The notes: generated by a model not told the origin, from the sequence alone. 64,000 nt of DNA from Proteromonas lacertae (GCA_002245135.1 NGBS01000293.1:372001-436000); one strand, 5' to 3'; positions 24,860 to 38,020 are shown, numbered from the stretch's first letter. Made by a program: numbers and translations.

Positions 24860-25570
24860 GTGAGTGAAATTGAAGGCCATGGTTATTTAGGTGGAGTAAA
24901 TTTTTATGAAAGTGATGATGAAGAGGATAAAATAATAAAAAGTCTAACACAAGCAGAATTAGATAATATTTGTTATGGTATGTATAGTGAAACAATGAAA
25001 ATAGTTGATAAAGCAATAATCGAAGCAAATTTAGAAGAATCAGATATTGATAGAGTTGTATTAGTAGGTGGATCAAGTCGAATAAAGAAAATCCAAGAAT
25101 TATTGGTAGAAAAATTTGATAATGGTAATACAAAAGTATGTAAGGATAATCAGATGAGTGTAGCAGAAACACTATATGCAAATAATGATGAGTTACAGTT
25201 TAAAGTTTGTGATGTAGTATCACATAGTATATTTACAGATGTAATGAGATATGGTAAAGTTGATTATGAAGAATTAATTCACAAAAACACACCTATTCCA
25301 CTTGAAAAACCACCTACTATAATATTTGCTACATATGAAGATTATCAACAGCATATTGATATAACTCTATATGAAGGTGATGATAAAAAAGAATTAACAT
25401 CAAAACCATTCCCTATTAATCCGAATAATCCACATAATAAAGCAGGTCAATATAGAATAAAATTTGAAGTAAATGTTGATGAAAATGGATTATTAAAGTT
25501 AGCAGCAAAAGATTTACAAACAGACAACACTCTTGATTTAGAATTTAATCTATCTTCAAGAACTTATTAA
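24860..25570 (+). pseudogene. HSP70 fragment, lacking most of the ATPase domain and the lid
   Basis: A 236-codon frame covers the last part of the HSP70 nucleotide-binding domain (DIDRVVLVGGSSRIKKIQEL) and the beta substrate-binding domain (FATYEDYQQHIDITLYEGDD; YRIKFEVNVDENGLLKLAAK). The N-terminal ~300 residues with the phosphate loops are absent, the conserved DAVAYGAA-type segment is worn (MSVAETLYANN), and the helical lid is missing. There is no ATG at the head, and an in-frame TGA lies just upstream. It is most likely a decayed gene; a short expressed remnant using an internal ATG cannot be excluded. Confidence 0.8.
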
Positions 25571-25770
25571 ATCTCATATAAATTCAATATTTATTCAGTG
25601 TTTGTTGTGTTAGAATTTAGTAATAGTTATTAAAATAGTATATAACGAATATTCGATTTTAAATAAACGAATGTTATGTATTGAGTTGTGGAGGAAATGA
25701 CAACTGTATTCTAATTCAAAATACTCACTTGATATTCAATAAAAACATCAAAATCACAAAATAGTATCAA

Positions 25771-28700
25771 ATGAAACGACTATCTATTGATGTATTTAAT
25801 TCTGCTTTGTCTGATGATATTGAGGTATTTTTATTAATTTATATTGAATAGATCAAAGATCGATTAGAAAAGAACAGTGTTGAAGTAGATTTAGTTATAA
25901 AAGATAAAAATGATATGGTGATGATGAAAGTGTTAGATATGAATGGAATTAAAGAAAATAAATTATTACATTTCCAAGAGAATCAGTTGTTGTTGTTTGA
26001 TAGTTGTTCCTCCTTCATATCTTCTTCTAAAACGTATTATTTGAATAATTACCATCGATACATGATAATATCACGAGAATATTATGACAAAGACTTAGAA
26101 GGGATAATTCAGAATCAATCCTTTTCAATTGATGAAATATATAGTCTAATATATCGAATATGTGATATATTGATGATATTGAGTGAATATGACATAATGA
26201 TTGGTAATTTGAAGAGTAGTAACATAATATATGAAAATAATGGCGAAATAAAATTATGTGATTTATGTATGAATGAGTTGAGAAAAATAGAAGATATGAT
26301 ATTATATGACATAAACTTCAAAAGCCCTGAAGAATTGGATGGATATGATTGTAATGATAAAAGTGTGATTTGGTCAATTGGTTGTATATTATATGAGATA
26401 ATTTGTAAGAAATTACCATTCAACGAAGATGATAATATCAACAAAACTCTGAATAATATTATAAGAGGTAGATTTTATAGTTGCATGAATGATGATGATG
26501 TGAAGGAAAAGATAATAAAAAGAATGTTGGAAGTGAAGAGTGAAGATAGATTGAGTTTAAAAGAGTTAAGAAAAGAAATGATAAAAATGAGTGAAATGTT
26601 GAAAGATTGTGATAATAATTTAATGATATGTGAAGAAAGAAAAGAGATATTCTTCAATAATGATTATTTATCAGAAATACTACCATTTAATATTGTAGTA
26701 GACTATCATCTCAATTATAATAAATATAAAGTAATTCGAAATAAATTAATAGAATCCTACAATAATAAGCCAAATGAAAGAGTATTATCGATAATATTTA
26801 TGATGAAATTATACAAAAGAGATAATTCAATAACATATAATATGAAATTTCAATTACATCATCACTGTAAAGAAAGAGAAGAAGAATGTCATTTAGATAG
26901 TATGATATTTAATATTCAAAGTGGTGATAAAAACATTACCAATGTTAATTCAGATTGTTTTTGTTTCTGTGAAGATGGTATTAAATATTTCTTCAGAATA
27001 TTGAAACTCATCAATCCAAAGAAACTTCAATTTGGTATCATTACAATTATTATTATCTGTATAGAGAGCAGTTATAATAGTATTATTGATATTCCAATTC
27101 AACATCAATCATTATTTGGATCAAGCTTCTCACAGTTATCCAATCTACAAAAATTAGATTTATTAAATTGCAATCTTACTTATCATTTTATTGAATCATT
27201 TGTAAAATCAATTCCATTCATGAGATTGAAATATGTAAATCTTCAATGTATTTATTATTCTATTTTCATTTTATTTTGAAATAGATAATCCAATTGGTGG
27301 AAAAGGATTCAAACTATTACTTCCATATATAGATTTATTAATTAACAAAGAGAATAAACCGAATCTATATGGAATAGAATCGAATAGTGTATTAGATCTT
27401 AATGGAATAGGATTGGATGATGAATCAATGAAATTATTATCAAAAGAATTACATAAATATCCAAATATTGATAGAATAAATATTAAACAAAATAGAAACA
27501 TTCATTCAAATGGATTAAAAGCATTATTCTCCAAATTTCCTATTTCAAAAATAGCGTTTGATTTTAATCGATGCAAAGATTTACTGATTGATAATGACAT
27601 TCCAGAATTTCTCATTGGAATTATTAAAAGAGTTGAATTCTCTGTATTTCAAGAAAGTGTTTTTGAATTAGATCTGAGTAATTTAGAAATTGATGATATT
27701 TTTTTCAAGTCATTCATTTCATTAAGGAAATATGAGTTAGATGGAATTTATAGTTTAGATTTAAGTAGTATAATTTGTTATTTTTATATTATTAGATAAT
27801 AAATTAACATCTAAAAGTATAAAACTACTGATTAAGCGTTTATCTTTATTCGAAGGTCTTAAAGAAATACATTTAAATGGAAATGAAATAGGAGATGAAG
27901 GAGTGAAAATATTATCTCCACATTTGCATTTATTATTACATATAAATCAATCTATGAATGAAGATATTGAATTTGAAATGAATTGTTCAAGTATAATTAT
28001 TATTATCATTATATCTATTTTATATTGAAATAGAAATGGGATTATCTTCCGTTGGATTGAAGTATTTATTAGATGGTTTAAAGAAAGTTAATGATATGAT
28101 GAAATTGGATATAAGTGATAATAAAATTGACTCAAAAGGAATAGAATATTTAATGAGTTACATGAAAGAGAATTATATTATTGAAAATTTATTTATTCAT
28201 AGTATATAAATATTATAGTTTTATGAATCTAATAGATAATCCTATAGGTAATGATGGATTAAAACTGTTATTAAAGAAATCAAATATGTTAGTTGATAGT
28301 TCTTTTGAAATGGATTTAAGTAATACTTCACTAGATGATAAAAGTGTAAAGTTATTATTAGATAAATTAGATTCAATTGGTGATTGCAGAATAAATCTAT
28401 CTGGAAATAACATTAGAATGAAAGGTTTAAAATCACTTTGTTCCAAATCATTAAAAGAAGAAGAATATCCATTTATAACAATGAAATGTTCTTTATGGAC
28501 GAAAAAAGAATTGAACTATTATTTGGATTATTGTATTAAAAAGGAAAGAGAAATTTTCAAAGAATATGACTTCTCAAGTATAGTTTTTATTCGTATATAT
28601 AATGAAATAGATATGAGTCTCAATGATTCTTACATTTCATTGATAGAACAGATTGATTATGAACAACTAGATTTATCCAATAACAAAATCAGTTCAAAAG

Positions 28701-29153
28701 GATTAAATGAATTAGCATATTATGTAGCAAAAGATGTAGAACATATATCGATATATAATAATCCAATTGGAGATGAAGGATTAGAGTTAATATGTAAATA
28801 TTTAGAAAAGTATTTGGATGATTATCACTCATTAAATCTTTCAAGTATAATATGAATATAATTATATCATATAATTTGAATTAGATATTGGAATGGGTGA
28901 AAAAGGATTAAAAATTCTAATAGAAAGGCTGAAAACTTATAAATCATTAAATAAGTTGGATATATCAGGAAATGAATTAGATGAAAAAGAATTGAGATTA
29001 ATGAAAGAAAACGACCATGTATTTGTTTATTTAAAAGAATTATCAATAACATTAAAAGAGAATATAGATAAAACAGAATTAAAATCATTCTTAGAAACAT
29101 TTTCATCAATAAAAATCATCATAATAGATGGAATAAAAGAAGAAGAAAAGTAA
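25771..29153 (+). CDS. Pseudokinase-LRR protein, copy A
   Basis: Introns at 25825-25851, 27035-27064 (30 nt, frame-neutral; supported by the matching intron in copy B), 27248-27284, 27768-27795, 27991-28033, 28202-28235, 28578-28610 and 28845-28884 give about 1,036 residues. The N-terminal ~260 residues form a kinase-like fold: the C-lobe is clear (NNGEIKLCDLCMNEL; KSVIWSIGCILYEIICKKLP), but HRD is replaced by IGN before LKSSN, DFG is DLC and no glycine loop is seen, so catalysis is unlikely. The remainder has ribonuclease-inhibitor-like LRRs (LDISDNKIDSKGIEYL, INLSGNNIRMKGLKSL). Most LRR introns are phase 1 directly after an LS/CS motif, so LRR modules are symmetrical exons. Function unknown; a recognition scaffold is inferred. 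Confidence 0.85.
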
Positions 29154-29484
29154 GAATTTAAAAAAGAATTGTTCGATATAAAATAATTTGATTATATTAT
29201 ATTCATATCTGTATAACCATGTTTTGTCTTGTATATCTTGTCATATATAAATAGTAATATATCATTATAATCTACATCAATTTCGTAAAATTTGTTTCTT
29301 TTATTACATATCCGAAAACATAGCACCGAACATTATTTATTTTTCTTCTTTTTTGAATAGATAGATTATCTTATTAAGTGTGTATATATTATTCCAGACC
29401 TATATACATATTTTGATTAGAATTCTTCATATTTAAGAAGAACTAGCTGTAATACACATTAGTATAAAAACATCGAAGTAATAA
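29154..29484. other. Intergenic
   Basis: AT-rich spacer between copy A and the RRM-array gene. Nothing recognisable is present. Confidence 0.5.
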
Positions 29485-32400
29485 ATGGAATATGCTGGTG
29501 AATATACTTTAAATAATTATTCTCCATATCAACCATTGTCACGACCACCAAATGAGTCATTGAATGTCTATACTCTCTTTCCTTCTCCTACGATTAATTC
29601 TAAATCAAATACAATTAGTATTGACAATAATAATGAAAGAAATTTAGATGAAATATATATAGAAGAAGAAGATGAGTATTGTGAAGAGTGTTTCAATCCT
29701 TTAATATCTAATTACTTGAACAATAGGCTATATATTCAAGTTAAACCTGAAATATATGATGAAGTATATTCTATATATATTGATTAAAATGAAATAGGAA
29801 AAAATGAAAGAGATTGTAAGTTCTATAATCGAATGTGAGTATTTAAAGAAAGAACAAGAATTTGAAGGGAAAATGATAGTATGGGAATTAAAAAGTGAAG
29901 ATAATGATGTCATAAATGAATTACTGAGTGAACAATCAATAAATATCGAAGAATTCGAATTGTATTTTTCTTCATCCCCCAAGTTTGTTAATTTCACGCT
30001 GTTTTTACTGAATATTCCACTGAATATAAATACTGTATAATAATAATATTTATCCTAAAGAAAATAAATATATATATTTAGATTGAAATAGTAAAAATAA
30101 TAACCAAAATAATCTCATCAAAATCAATCACTAAAGTGTATAGAAATTTAAAAGAATATTACGTATATATATATATATATATTGATATTGTTATTATAAC
30201 AAATATAGAAATGTTATATTCAATTTGAAAATAAAGATTATTGTTTAAAATGTATGGAATACGATGAATTTTCATTACTGAAAATCACAACCACTTTGAG
30301 TTATACTATATACAATGATTTTAAAGTAACTAATGGTGAAAATCAAATTCCTCCAGCAAGTAATAGTGTAAGTAATGAATTATATTCATCAAAATCTTCA
30401 AGTTCTACTGATAATCAAAATGTTGTAAATAATAATCGTAAAGAGGATGCTTCAGTTAATGTAAAGAGTATAAAACAAAAGGAAAAGTGGGTGAAAATAA
30501 GCAACTATACTTTTACTTGTTATAATGTATAAATAATTATTATTATCTTATGTTATTTTAATATTAGGGAATATACAGTTATTTTATTGCTTCAGTTGGT
30601 ATGATAAGTAGAATAATGTATGATGGAAATAATTTCTATATAAAATACAACAATGATGAAAGTTGTTCAAAATGTAAGAGAAGGTTTGATGGCAAATCAT
30701 TAAGAAATAAACCATTGCATATCGAAGTTATTGAGATTGAGGATGAGAATGAAATAAATGAATGGATAGAAATAACAAAGAAGATGAATAGTTTAGGCGA
30801 ATTAGATAAAAAACTTCAACAAATAAAACAATCCAAAATATCAACAGTAAAAAATCCAAATGTTTCAACTCCAACTCCATCTTCTACTCCTGCTGCTACT
30901 GTTTTTACCAAATCTAATATAAATATAGAAAGACCAATATCACAGCCAAAACCTGCTTCATCTCCTTCTGCTCCTTCATCTGTTGTTTCACAGTCAACTT
31001 CAAAGAATACAAAATGGTATATTATTACAAATTATAAAGAGAATAATGACACTGAAGTATGAATTTATTAATATCGCTATTGTTATTTATAGTATTTGAA
31101 AAGAGTATTAAACTTATATGGAAAAGTTATTGAAATGAAATATGATAATGTAAGTGATGCTTATTATGTATTGTACGAAACAAGAAAAACAATAAAATAT
31201 TTGAATGAAGATAGTTTTTTCTCCAAAAAATTGATTATCAATTTATATTATAATATGAGTATTATTAGCCACCCCAAATTGATTAACATATATTCTAATA
31301 ATTCATCATCATCATCATCAACATCAACATCAATAGTTTCATCTCCTCCAGTTAAAATAGAAAGAAATATTACCACTTCTACAGAAACGACAACACCTAA
31401 GGAAAAAGGATCAATTACTAAATATGGAGGCAATTGGTGTAAAGTTACTAATTTCCATTTTGGAAATAATCTAAATGTATTATACTTATGATTATATTTA
31501 TTAGGATATAAAATCATATTTCAGCCCAGCTGGTAGAATTATGGATATTGTAAATAAACCTGAATATATTCTAATAAAATTTGAATCAAATGAAAAAGCG
31601 AAACGATGTGTAACAAGATTTAATAAAGGTAATTATAAAGGTGAAAAAGTAACAGTTGAAATATATAATACTGATAATAAAGATGAGAAATCATTTTCAA
31701 AAACTGTCGAGAGAGAATGGTGTATTTTATATGATTTCAAAACAAAAGATGAATTTCATGTATAAATTATATTCTCTATCTTTAAAACAATAGGATATAA
31801 TGAGTAATTTTTGTGGATGTTATTGTGATATAAAAGTTACAAGAATTAAAAGAAATAATAATGTTTATTATTTGCAATATAATGATTATGATGAAGTTAC
31901 AACTGCAATAGAAATATTTAATAACAAAATGATATGTGGCAACATCATTAAACTACAGTATTATGATGGTGAAGAAGAACCGACTGGAATTGAAATAATT
32001 AATAATTCAGAATCATTTAAAAATATACCTATCAAACCTATTTATAGCAGTAGTATATGTCCATCAGATAGAGAATCAATTACTAAAATTTCAAGTAACT
32101 GGTGTAAAGTTACTAATTTCCATTGTGGAAATAATCTAAATGTATTATACTTATGATTATATTTATTAGGATATAAAATCATATTTCAGCCCAGCTGGTA
32201 GAATTATGGATATTGTAAATAAACCTGAATATATTCTAATAAAATTTGAATCAAATGAAAAAGCGAAACGATGTGTAACAAGATTTAATAAAGGTAATTA
32301 TAAAGGTGAAAAAGTAACAGTTGAAATATATAATACTGATAATAAAGATGAGAAATTATCATTATCAATAAAAAAGAATGAAGATTTAATGAGTAATAAT

Positions 32401-33162
32401 CCTCAATCTACTAAAGAAGATGTTTTAACAGGATGGTGTATTTTATATAATTTCAAAACAAAAGATGAATTTCATGTATAAATTATATTCTCTATCTTTA
32501 AAACAATAGGATATAATGAGTAATTTTTGTGGAAGAAATTGTAGACTTACAAAAATTAAAAAATATAATAATGTTTATTATTTGCAATATAACAACTACT
32601 ATGAAACATCTTTTGCAATAAAATGTTTTAATAACACAGTAAAATGTAAAAATGTAATAAAACTACAACATTATTATAGCAATTTAGAACCACCAGGAAT
32701 TGAAATAATTAATAATACAGAATCATTTAGAAAAGAACGTATAAACAGTATTAATACATTTATATCTCCATCAACACATTCTCCATCTTATATTAATCCT
32801 TTTGGAAAAGATGATCAATTCTTATCTGATATACATCAACCAATAAATAATTACTCAAAGTGGATTAAAGTGAGTAATTATTCATTTACTACATGCAGTG
32901 TATAAATGTTTTAATTGTTATATTATAATAGCAAATAAATGATTATTTCAGTGTAGCTGGAAAGATAATAATGATTTTATATTATGCTTATGATTTTTAT
33001 ATAAAATATGATGATGAAGAAAGTAGTAAAAAGTGTTTGAGATATTTTAATTGTAGAGAATATAATTACATTATTTTGAAGGTTGAAATTATTGAAAGAT
33101 TGGATGAAAGAGTTGTAAAAGAAGGAGTAAATGTATCTGCTATGTTAACTTATACAAAATAA
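29485..33162 (+). CDS. Tandem RRM-like repeat protein (about nine modules)
   Basis: Ten introns (29764-29797, 30035-30081, 30163-30208, 30527-30567, 31057-31092, 31477-31504, 31760-31793, 32142-32169, 32476-32509, 32900-32931) turn many short ORFs into one frame of 1,105 residues. It holds about nine beta-alpha-beta-beta-alpha-beta modules. Typical module: a first strand such as WVKISNYTFTCYN, a helix, NNFYIKYNNDESCSKCKRRF, then a last strand (LHIEVIE). The second has RNP2-like LFLLNIP and RNP1-like KCYIQFENKDY. The others lack RNP aromatics and, with a leading Trp and the YIKY strand, recall the atypical RRM of nucleoporin Nup35/Nup53. Linkers are Ser/Pro/Asn-rich. Each module is interrupted by a phase-0 intron at the same place, after strand 1. 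Modules 5-6 are duplicated as 7-8. RNA binding or self-association is inferred. Confidence 0.8.
31434..32098 (+). repeat. Tandem duplication, unit 1 (two RRM-like modules with introns)
   Basis: From TGGTGTAAAGTTACTAATTT at 31434 the sequence recurs 665 bp downstream at 32099. About 255 bp are almost identical, including the 28-nt intron (31477-31504 against 32142-32169). The second half, with its 34-nt intron, recurs with a shift of 716 bp because the linker of unit 2 is about 51 bp longer. Confidence 0.9.
32099..32810 (+). repeat. Tandem duplication, unit 2
   Basis: The second copy of the two-module unit. Introns are identical or nearly so to unit 1, which is unusual for unconstrained DNA and shows that the copying is recent or that the units are kept alike by gene conversion. 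Module 8 has diverged more than module 7. Confidence 0.88.
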
Positions 33163-33276
33163 TTGATAATTAATTATTGATTGGGAAAAATAACAAAAAA
33201 ACAAACAAAAACATTTAAAAAATCTAAACTAAATATACAAAAAAAAGTAACACTTTTCTTTTAATTAATTCATTTT

Positions 33277-34498
33277 TCACTCTTCTTCCATTCCAACCCA
33301 ACTTTCAAATGCAAACAGAAACTCTCTGAATGTAATATATTCACCAGCACGTGTATCTAATTCATGAAATCTCTCTTTTGTTAAGAATTCTGTAACTGGA
33401 TCAATTCCTTCTTTCTCATGTTTTTCTTTCTTCTCTTTTTTATCTTTCTTTACTCTCTTTGTGTCTTTTCTCATACTATGTTGGGTTTTTAATGCGTTCT
33501 TCTTATTCACAATTGCCTCTAAATCGTCTTTCTTTATTGACCCTGTTCCTTGCTTGTCAAATTGAATATAAGCATCAGTGATCATGTCAAAACATTTTTG
33601 TAGTTTTGTATGTTCGTCAAACAGGTTTGATCCTTTTTGCACTGGTCTTCCTACTTCTTCCAGTAATTCCTCATTTTCAGGTAAATCTAACAGAAATTAT
33701 ATAAATTGTATTTTTATATGTAAATATACTTGGTCTAATGCTATTGGATCTAAATCTTGATGGTGTAACTGCTTCTTTATCTCCTTCTAACTCTGATTCT
33801 AATACTCTGGCATTATAAGCTGCCATTTCCATTTTTATTGATTCACGAACTGCTGGTGTTGATTTCTGTTCTTTTGGAGAAGATGGTTCAATATTTGAAA
33901 CAACTCTTTTAATTGGAATTAACTATTTAATAAAAAATATATTATATATATCTTTGCATAAATACTTCTAATAAATAGATGAGTGCTAACGCAACTAGAA
34001 ATTCCTTGAAAGACAATTTGCCGGAATTTCTCACATCAGATTCATCAAAGATTTCTCTTAATACTTCATCTTTTATATCGTGCACACCTAATTCATTCAT
34101 CGCTGCTTTTAATTCGCTATATTCTATTGTTTGACTTCCATCCGTGTCAAAATCATCAAATGCTTTACGGATATTGATAAAGCATTGCTAATATAGTATT
34201 AGAAAATAATCATACATTTATTAATGGAAATTGCAATATGATCTTATTCATTGGACTACAAATATATTACACTTTAGAATATACACAGTAGTATGATCTG
34301 TTCTTCTTCTCATTATTGCCATATTAATTCTATTATTATTTTATTGTAATTATACCTCTGCATAATAGCTTGAGAAACTACTGTCTGTTTTCTTTTTTGT
34401 TTCATCCTCGCACTACTAACTTCAGCTCCTTCTGCATATTTATCTTCTTCATGCTTTATAACAGAATCATCTTTATTTCTAGAAACAAACGATCCCAT
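33277..34498 (-). CDS. EF-hand protein with predicted N-myristoylation
   Basis: Five introns (34330-34355, 34256-34284, 34188-34215, 33923-33965, 33687-33729) give 350 residues. The N-terminus MGSFVSRNKDD fits the N-myristoylation consensus (Gly2, Ser6). One good EF loop is present (DTDGSQTIEYSE) followed by a weaker one (DVRNSGKLSFKE); a second pair further on is degenerate (DKQGTGSIKKDD; DTRAGEYITFRE). A basic Lys-rich stretch (RVKKDKKEKKEKHEK) separates the last two. A membrane-attached Ca2+ sensor is the likely role. I cannot name a specific family. Confidence 0.82.
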
Positions 34499-34717
34499 CT
34501 ATCATAAAATAAGAAAATTAAAAAATCGTTTTTCGTGGTGAATGAAAATCTATGGGGTTATTTTTTCGATTAAATTTTTATTTTTAATTTCATTGTTTTT
34601 TACTTATTTCGTTAGTGTGATGTTAATTTATTAAATTCATGTATTTATTTAGTTTATTAAACAAAAACTAAAAACATGGAAAAACATTTTATTAAATGAC
34701 AGAGGAAAAACAAATAG
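34499..34717. other. Intergenic
   Basis: Promoter region of the EF-hand gene on one side and the 3' end of LRR-pseudokinase copy B on the other. A GGGGTTATTTTTTCGATT stretch at about 34556 loosely resembles the family upstream motif; not convincing. Confidence 0.4.
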
Positions 34718-37700
34718 CTAAAGCAAAGTACATCCATCTTCTTCTGAAGTTTCTTTCTTCACTTCTTCTTTTAATCTATCTAATTTCACTATTTCAATTG
34801 ATGAGAATGTGTTAAAAAGAGATTGCAGTTCGGATTTGTCTATATTATCTTTAATTGTTATTGATACTCTATCTAAACTATCAAATACCTCTTTATTTCC
34901 CTTCATTAACCTCAATTCTCTTTCATTTAATTCATTTCCTGATAAATTTATTTCATCTAATTGTTTATATTCTTTTAATCTTTCTATTAACACTTTTAAA
35001 CCTTTTTCATTCATCCCTATATCTATTCAAATTAGAAATTATTAAAAATACTTGAAAGTATCAATGTATAATAATTATATATAAATTTATCTAAATATTT
35101 ACATATTATTTCAACTCCTTCATCTCCTATTTCATTGTTAAAAATAGAAATATATTCTATATCTTTAGGTAAATAATCCATCAATTCTTTAAATCCTTTG
35201 ATTGTTATATTATTATTAGATAGATCGATTGTTCTATAATCAAGCTGTTTAATAAATGAAATATGAGAGTCACTAAGATTCATACCTATTTCATTACAAA
35301 CTATAATTATATACTTGAGAAATCATATTTTCTATAATCTTTTCTTTTCTTTTTAATACAATAATCCAAATAATACTTTAATTCTTCATCTGACCAAGTT
35401 ATAGACTTCATTTCTATAAATGGATATAACATATTATATAATGATTCTGAACAAATGGATTTTAACCCTTTCATACTGATATTATTTCCATTTAGATTTA
35501 CTCTTTTACAATATATTATTGAATCTAGTCTGTGGGTTAATAACAATACACTTTCATCATCTACTGAGATATTACTTAAATTCATTTCATATGAAGCATC
35601 ATAATCTTTTATACACATATTTAAATTATTTAATGTCAATTTAAACCCTGTATTACCTATAGGATTATCTATTAAACAATATATATATATATATATAATC
35701 ATACGATAAATCAATATTTTTTCTATTACATCATTTTCTCTTATATAATCCATCAAGCATTTTATCCCATCAGAATATATATTATTATCACTTATATCAA
35801 ACTCATAGATCTTTTCGTTAATCATTTTCAAACCATCTACTAAATATTTCAATCCAATTGAAGATAATCCCATCTCTATTACATAGTAAATATGAACTGA
35901 AATACTTGAAAAGTTCATTTTATTATCATCTTTTAACAATTCTAAATGCGGAGATAATAGTTTCATTCCTTACATCTCCAATTTCATTTCCATTTACTTG
36001 AACTGCTTTAAGACTTAACAATGAAGATAAATTGTTAATCAGTATTTCTATACTTTTATGCGTTAGTTTATTATCTAAATAATAGAAAAATATCAAATTA
36101 TACTACTCAAATCTAACTTTTCCACATTATTAAACTCTTTTGATCTTATAGTAATAAATGACTTGAAAATATCATCATCAATTCCTAAACTATCAAGTTG
36201 TAATTTGATTTTTTCACACATTATATATTTAATTAATTCTGGTGTATCTTCATCTATCAGTAATTCTTTATTTTCATTAATTTCAAATTCTATTTTGGAA
36301 ATAGGAAATTTAGAGAATAATGCTTTAAACCCTTTTGAATGTATGTTTTTGTTTTCTGTAATATCAATTCTCTTAAGATTTGGATATTTACATAATTCTT
36401 CTGATAATAATCATCATTGATTCATCATTTAATTTCATTCCAGGAAGATTCAACTCATTATTTTTATTGATTAATAACTTAAGATATGGAAGCAATAATT
36501 TGAATCCTTTTGGACTAATTCCTGTATCTATTTCAGAAATAATATTAAAATAAAATTAATACAATCAAGATGTAAATACTCTAACTTCATGTATGGAATA
36601 GATTTAACAAATGATTCAACAAAATGATAAGAAAGATTACATCCTAATAATTCAATTTCTTGAAAGTCAGATAATTGAGCTAAATATGATCCAAATAATG
36701 ATTGATGCTGAATTAGGATATTAATATTACCTACATAAATCAATAAATAAAATAATAGATTAGAATTATACAAAAATCGAGTTTTGTTGGATTGATAAAT
36801 TTCAATATTCTGAAGAAATAATCCATTCCTTCTTCACATAAACAGAAACATCTTGAATCAATATAAACAATATCTTTATCTCTTCTATCAGTGTATATAG
36901 TAAATAACAATTTATCTAAATAGCACTTCTGATTGTGTTTACAATTGTGATACATATGATATTCTAATTTGCCAAATAATAATTCATTTTGTTTGTATAA
37001 TTTCATTATTAATATTATCGATATTATTCTTTCATTTGGTTTATTATTGTAGGATTCTATTAATCTATTTCGAATTTCTTTATATTTATTATAATTGAGA
37101 TAATAATCTGATTGATTAATAAATGGTAATATTTCTGTTAAAAAATTGTTATTAAATAGTATTTCTTGTTTTTCTTTACATATCATCAAATTATTATCAT
37201 TATCTTTCAACATCTCACTCATTTTTATCATTTCTTTTCTCAACTCTTTTAAACTCAATCTTTTTTCATTCTTCACTTTTAACATTCCATCTATCATTAC
37301 TTTCATCACTTCATCACATTCTGTATCAAAACTGTATTTACATCTCTGAATATTCTCTTTTGTTTTATTGATATTATCATCTTCATTGAATGGTAATTTC
37401 TTACAAATCATTTCATATAATATACAACCAATTGACCAAATCACACTTTTATCATCACATTCTAATCCATTCAACTCTTCTGAGCTTTTGAAACAAACAT
37501 CATATAATCTCATATCTTCTTCTTTTCTTAATTCATTCATACATAAATCACATAATTTTATTTCGCCATTATTTTCATATATTATGTTACTACTCTTCAA
37601 ATTACTCACTATTACATCATATTCACTCAATATCATTAAAATATCACATATTAAACATATCATATTGCATATATCATAGTTTGATAAGGATTTACTATGG

Positions 37701-38020
37701 ATTATCTCTTCTAAATCTCTATCATAAGAATCTCTTTCTATCACCATATATTCACCACAATTATTCAATCGAAATACTGTTGGAAGGTAAAAGGAAAGAA
37801 AAACAACATTGTAGTGACAATGAGTTATCTTCATTGAATTTCAATATTCTCTTTTCTTTCATTCCAACAATGGTGATTTTTTTTATCACTTTAATACAAT
37901 TTTTATCTTCAACTACGTAATCTACTTCATTAACACTTCTTTCAACTCGTTTTTTTATCTATTCGATAATATATATATTTATACTTTATATTTGCTCAAC
38001 ATATTACATATTTCATTCAT
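34718..38020 (-). pseudogene. Pseudokinase-LRR protein, copy B (probably inactivated)
   Basis: Paralogue of copy A in opposite orientation with the same architecture: a 36-nt first exon (37985-38020), intron 37959-37984, a kinase-like domain (NLKSSNIIYENNGEIKLCDL; HRD replaced by VSN) and RI-like LRRs with phase-1 introns at the same places. Comparison with copy A shows three one-base frame changes: before TVFRLNNCGEYM near 37790, after LNDESM near 36400, and at NEIGD near 35965. None can be explained by an intron. The ends, including ETFSSIEIVKLDRLKEE, are well kept. Either the gene died recently or the assembly has homopolymer-type errors here; several other genes in the window have no such breaks, which favours decay. 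Confidence 0.75.

Noticed and set aside
27250-29110. Minus-strand ORFs opposite LRR-pseudokinase copy A
   Set aside because: Leu/Ile/Phe-rich antisense shadows of LRR coding sequence, with no splice signals or family resemblance.
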